From NCBI GenBank assembly GCA_947561585.1, contig CANNZV010000326.1:121710-185709 (forward strand): a DNA stretch of 64,000 nucleotides, given 5' to 3'. Every line of letters begins with the position of its first letter. The first letter of the stretch is position 1. The notes beneath the pieces are model-generated. The model was not told where the DNA came from and ran no database searches. It saw only the letters and a program-made list of their open reading frames with translations. This DNA is from Caprella mutica (Eukaryota; Arthropoda; Malacostraca; Amphipoda; Caprellidae). Shown one piece after another: positions 61,320-64,000 of this stretch. The position numbers and the translations under genes are program-made.

Positions 61320-61855
61320 GAAGGTACGCGGGTCTTTCTGGTATTTCTTTTTCTGAAGCCGAATTGATGAGGTGGGATGAGGTTTGAGGATTCAAGTATG
61401 ATGGTGATTCTTGCATTTACAATTTTCTTCTATTGTAGGTGTTTTTCCAGGTTTAAGAAATGATAGGACAATGCTTGTTCACCAGTTAGTTGGGAAGATG
61501 CCGGAGTCGAATACTTTGTTCATTATTGATAAAAAGAAGTGTTGGCTGCTTTCATCTGAGTTTGTGATCATGTTATAGCTTATTTTGTCCTCTCCTGAGG
61601 CAGAATTGCAACATAGAGAGAGCATGCGTTTGAATTCTGTCATTGTAAGTGGGCTATTGTATTGTAGATCTTGTTGCGTCTTGAGGTTAAAATATGCTCT
61701 TTTGATTGTTGCAATCTTCTGAACTGTTGACTGTAGTTTCTATTGCTGCTTATAGTTTCATAGTGAGTTGCCATCAGTTCAGCAACCGTCTCGCTGTCAG
61801 TTATTATCTGGTTATTCTTGATGAGGTATAAAGGTTTTGTATATTCCACCCCTGT
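61320..61855 (-). pseudogene. Jockey-type LINE relic C (linker and start of RT)
   Basis: Minus strand. The 69-codon frame 61849-61640 is the region between endonuclease and RT in this clade (L-I-K-N-N-Q-I-I-T-D-S-E-T-V-A-E-L-M-A-T-H-Y, shown in part, then S-Q-Q-F-R-R). After its stop the same frame continues F-K-R-M-L-S, S-A-S-G-E-D-K-I-S-Y-N-M-I (the 'A-P-G-P-D-G-I' block), F-D-S-G-I-F-P-T-N-W (W followed by a stop where K is usual), S-F-L-K-P-G-K-T-P, and in a shifted frame L-I-P-P-H-Q-F-G-F-R-K-R-N-T (61349-61370). The catalytic core downstream is missing. At its left boundary on the minus strand (61855) it abuts the 15-bp repeat of element copy B, so that element or its arm probably inserted into this LINE. 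Confidence 0.88.
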
Positions 61856-61935
61856 TTATTCTACCCCGGTATATTCTACCCCGGTATATTCTACCCCGGT
61901 ATATTCTACCCCGGTATATTCCACCACTGTGACAA
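61853..61935. repeat. 15-bp repeat (tattctaccccggta), inverted relative to element B
   Basis: Five to six copies. It has the same family unit as 49208-49330. Relative to the body of the dispersed element, the orientation is opposite to that in copy A, as expected if the element had inverted minisatellite ends. Confidence 0.95.
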
Positions 61936-62039
61936 TATCATTAAGGTGACAATAAAAAATCAAAGATTTTTATTTTCAGATTTTTATTTTCAGATGGCCA
62001 TTTCAGACGATATCCTTAGACATTTGAACAATATTTAGA

Positions 62040-62760
62040 GGTAACTCGAGTCAATTTTTGAAATATCATCCTAATGAACAAAAATACAAATATTCATAAT
62101 ATCGTAGCTGTAGGTTATTTCTAAGCTTACATGTTGAACGATTTAATATTAATTCCTTTTTAACTCGAAACTGCAGTACATGCTCTTACAACAATGGTTG
62201 AAAGAGGTTAGACTGCCAGAGACAACCCATTCAATGTGTTTGCTTTCTGTTTATAAGTTGCTCTTTTGAATTTTAGGACAAAAACTCCTGCAGTCAAAAT
62301 ATCTCCCAAGTAAAAAAAGGCAATGATACACCCAGTGTTAAAACCCTGTGCAATTATCCCCACCTCCCTATCGAAAACCTCCTGGTCAAAATCAATACCT
62401 TCGGCCAAAAACCATTTCTCACCAATTTTACTCGAAGTCGAAATACCAAATTCAAAAAATATCAAATAACAAGAAGTACTATATGACATCATCTTACAGT
62501 TAATATCGCTGTTGTTTTGGCGATAGGGAAGAAAATCAGCCTGTGTTTGAAAATCTAAACACCTCAACTGATAAGAAGCGTTCACACAACTTTTCTTTCT
62601 GCTGTTCTATCACATGTGTAGTGAGAAATAAACAGCTTGTGATTAAAAGGTTTAATTTGCTACAATGAAAATAAAATTTACCTAGTATTATATAAAATAT
62701 TAATAAATGATTAATATTAATAACTAACAAACCTAACCCGTAAAGTGGGGTGGTCTGTCC
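62040..62760 (-). mobile_element. Unclassified dispersed element, copy B, with 125-codon frame
   Basis: Minus-strand counterpart of 49.33-50.05 kb. The open frame 62585-62208 (125 codons) starts M-N-A-S-Y-Q-L-R-C-L-D-F and contains K-W-F-L-A-E-G-I-D-F, E-V-F-D-R-E-V-G-I-I-A-Q-G-F and F-F-Y-L-G-D-I-L-T-A-G-V-F-V. It belongs to no family I recognise. Copy A keeps similar nucleotides but is disrupted, so the frame is either an ancestral element gene or coincidental. The right end (62745-62760) retains ccaccccac, the same junction as in copy A. The LINE relic C lies just beyond the left end. Confidence 0.7.
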
Positions 62761-62813
62761 AAAAAATAGGTTTGTCAAAAAAAAAAACAATTTTTGTAAA
62801 AAAATAATTTATT

Positions 62814-63020
62814 TTAAATAAACACAACACATTGAAAAATATTAGTGGAAGGCAACAGGTTATCATTAAGACAAGTTTCATTGAAACGTCGATGAGCCCT
62901 TAGGGTTATTAATTTTATAGATGATTTTTCCCAGTTTCTGAATAGATGTTTTATTTCACTTGATGATGTTTTTAGGAAGATCTTCGACAACAAGATTGTT
63001 AAAAACTTTCGAGTTGGCAT
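62814..63020 (-). pseudogene. Penelope-like element N-terminal remnant
   Basis: A minus-strand frame of 68 codons, basic, with H-L-F-R-N-W-E-K-S, L-R-A-H-R-R-F-N-E-T-C-L-N-D-N-L-L-P-S. It resembles the N-terminal region of Penelope-like elements (a conserved R-F-x-x-x-C-L-x-x-x-L-I-P pattern). It lies about 50 bp downstream of a hammerhead-like motif (63060-63105), the usual position for these elements. The sequence stops at the boundary with element B, and no RT core follows. Together with the C-terminal remnant at 63.6-64.0 kb it suggests two copies in head-to-tail order. Confidence 0.55.
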
Positions 63021-63059
63021 TTAATATTTTTATTAAGTAAAAAAAAGACAAAAAGGTTA

Positions 63060-63105
63060 AATGTTGCAACGTTTCGAAAAAAAACTTTTTTCACCATCAG
63101 GCTAA
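63060..63105 (-). ncRNA. Degenerate hammerhead-ribozyme-like motif
   Basis: On the minus strand: CTGATGG (63100-63094), an A6/T8 pairing stretch, then CGAAAC (63076-63071) followed by the palindrome gttgcaac (63070-63063). The hammerhead core is CUGANGA-stem-GAAA. Here the seventh base is G instead of A, so activity is doubtful. Hammerhead motifs are known to accompany Penelope-like elements (established for that class), which fits the flanking coding remnants. Confidence 0.45.
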
Positions 63106-63618
63106 AAACATTTATCAGAAATAGCATGAAGAGTTAATGAATAATTAATGCATGAATTTACTAAATTATTGAGTTATTTCAGAATTAATTGAATATGGAA
63201 AACAAGAAATATAAAGTAAAAAAAAAATATACAGTAAAAAAAATAATAATAATAAAATAAAAATAAACTACAATCGTTGATTAAGTAGAATAATGGTTGT
63301 TTCATTTTTTAGAGCTATATGGTAATATAGATTGTACGGTAATATGAATTGATCGGTAATATGAATTGATCGGTAATATGAGAGCTGACACAATGAAAAC
63401 TATATTATACAGAAGGAAAGAAAATGAACCATGTATTGCAAAATAGAAAGAATGACAGAGAAAAAAATACTATAATCTAAAATGATTAATGTAAAATGCA
63501 AACTAATTAATATGGAACTGAGTACAAGGGACACATGTTAACAGTATGATGGTGAAAGTTTAAATGACTGAAAGAGGAGCAAGAAATGACAACTATAGGA
63601 TTAGGTAGGCGATGGTTG
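63106..63618. other. Probable Penelope non-coding spacer
   Basis: An AT-rich sequence between the C-terminal remnant of one Penelope-like copy and the hammerhead-like start of the next. It holds 2-3 copies of a 17-bp repeat (gaattgatcggtaatat, 63338-63381) and A-rich runs. No gene seen. Confidence 0.5.
63338..63381. repeat. 17-bp tandem repeat, ~2.5 copies
   Basis: gaattgatcggtaatat repeated at 63346 and 63363, with a diverged first copy (gattgtacggtaatat). Confidence 0.9.
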
Positions 63619-64000
63619 TTAAAATATATGTAGAATTCTTGTATAGCCTTCGTTCTTGTTGTTGATGGGTGGTTTTTCGTTGTTGATGAATAATGCTTCT
63701 GCCAGTTGTAGCTCGGATTTGTTGGTGGATCTATGGAGGATGCTCATAAGCCTATAAAGTAGTTTGAGGGTTGACACTCCTCACATAAGTACTTGTATAC
63801 TACGTGGCTGTTACTATTGTCTTTATGGATGTTATTTTTAATGAGTAGATTGGAGAGTTTCCGGGTTTTGTAGTAAATGGCTATTTTGAGTTTTGCATTG
63901 GGCTTGGGGGTAAGGTTTTTCTTGATTATTATTCTTTTGAGATTTTGTTCTTCTTGTTTGTATTGGCTGCACATTTGGTTCCTATAAAACAAGTTGATTG
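63619..64000 (-). pseudogene. Penelope-like element C-terminus (GIY-YIG endonuclease), partial
   Basis: Minus strand, open at the right edge of the window. The frame 63992-63744 ends with K-T-R-K-L-S-N-L-L-I-K-N-N, then V-V-Y-K-Y-L-C-E-E-C and N-Y-F-I-G-L, matching the start of the GIY-YIG endonuclease domain (V-V-Y-K-x-x-C...C...Y-I-G) that follows the RT in Penelope-like elements. After a stop and frameshift, I-L-H-R-S-T-N-K-S-E-L-Q-L-A-E-A-L-F-I and P-P-I-N-N-K-N continue to a TAA at 63619-63621, matching the domain's end (catalytic glutamate in E-A-L-F-I). The middle of the domain, with the arginine and histidine of the family, is deleted, so this copy is inactive. The RT part would lie beyond 64000. 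Confidence 0.82.

Overview
This window looks like gene-poor, repeat-rich nuclear DNA of an animal. It is AT-rich, has no long non-repetitive open reading frames, no operon-like packing and no ribosome-binding-site pattern. The recognisable coding remnants are all from animal transposable elements: Tc1/mariner transposases, jockey-type LINE reverse transcriptases, a Penelope-like element, and hAT-like and piggyBac-like ends. That mix suggests an arthropod, most likely an insect (a hemipteran such as a planthopper is a guess, not a demonstration). I found no intact host gene. One promoter-plus-first-exon candidate (51.9-52.3 kb) is weakly supported.

Layout. 0-17 kb is dominated by minisatellites with units of 11 to 46 bp (1-261, 1882-2664, 5702-7961, 9535-10699, 13128-13498, 13741-15166, 15853-16260), separated by AT-rich DNA. 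It also holds a mariner transposase relic (11.3-12.0 kb, minus), a tRNA-like fragment (10.7 kb) and repeats carrying AGGTCA half-sites (3.1-3.4 kb). 16-29 kb holds two related hairpin MITEs (16.5, 18.8 kb) and more arrays, the largest being a 19-bp array of about 2.6 kb at 26.3-28.9 kb. 29-38 kb holds a mariner 5' end, a LINE relic, a foldback-like element with minisatellite arms (33.8-34.6 kb) and a complete-length but dead mariner (36.3-37.7 kb). 38-50 kb holds more arrays, a LINE 3' end, a second minisatellite-armed inverted element (44.3-45.3 kb), a third mariner relic and a retroposon-like insert with a 13-bp target duplication. 50-64 kb holds a GC-rich foldback element (55.6-56.6 kb), a roughly 600-bp palindromic repeat (60.3-60.9 kb) with degraded relatives elsewhere, two LINE relics, and a Penelope-like locus running off the right edge.

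The most interesting theme is that several minisatellites occur in opposite orientation at the two ends of a discrete element (33.8-34.6, 44.3-45.3, and by comparison of two copies 49.2-50.0 versus 61.9-62.8), or start from an inverted-repeat arm (26.2 kb). This resembles Drosophila Foldback elements, whose inverted repeats are made of short tandem repeats. It suggests that part of the minisatellite load of this genome was seeded by transposon termini. Adding the spans, tandem arrays make up roughly a fifth of the window. Most long open reading frames here are artefacts of array units whose length is a multiple of three or whose sequence lacks stops.
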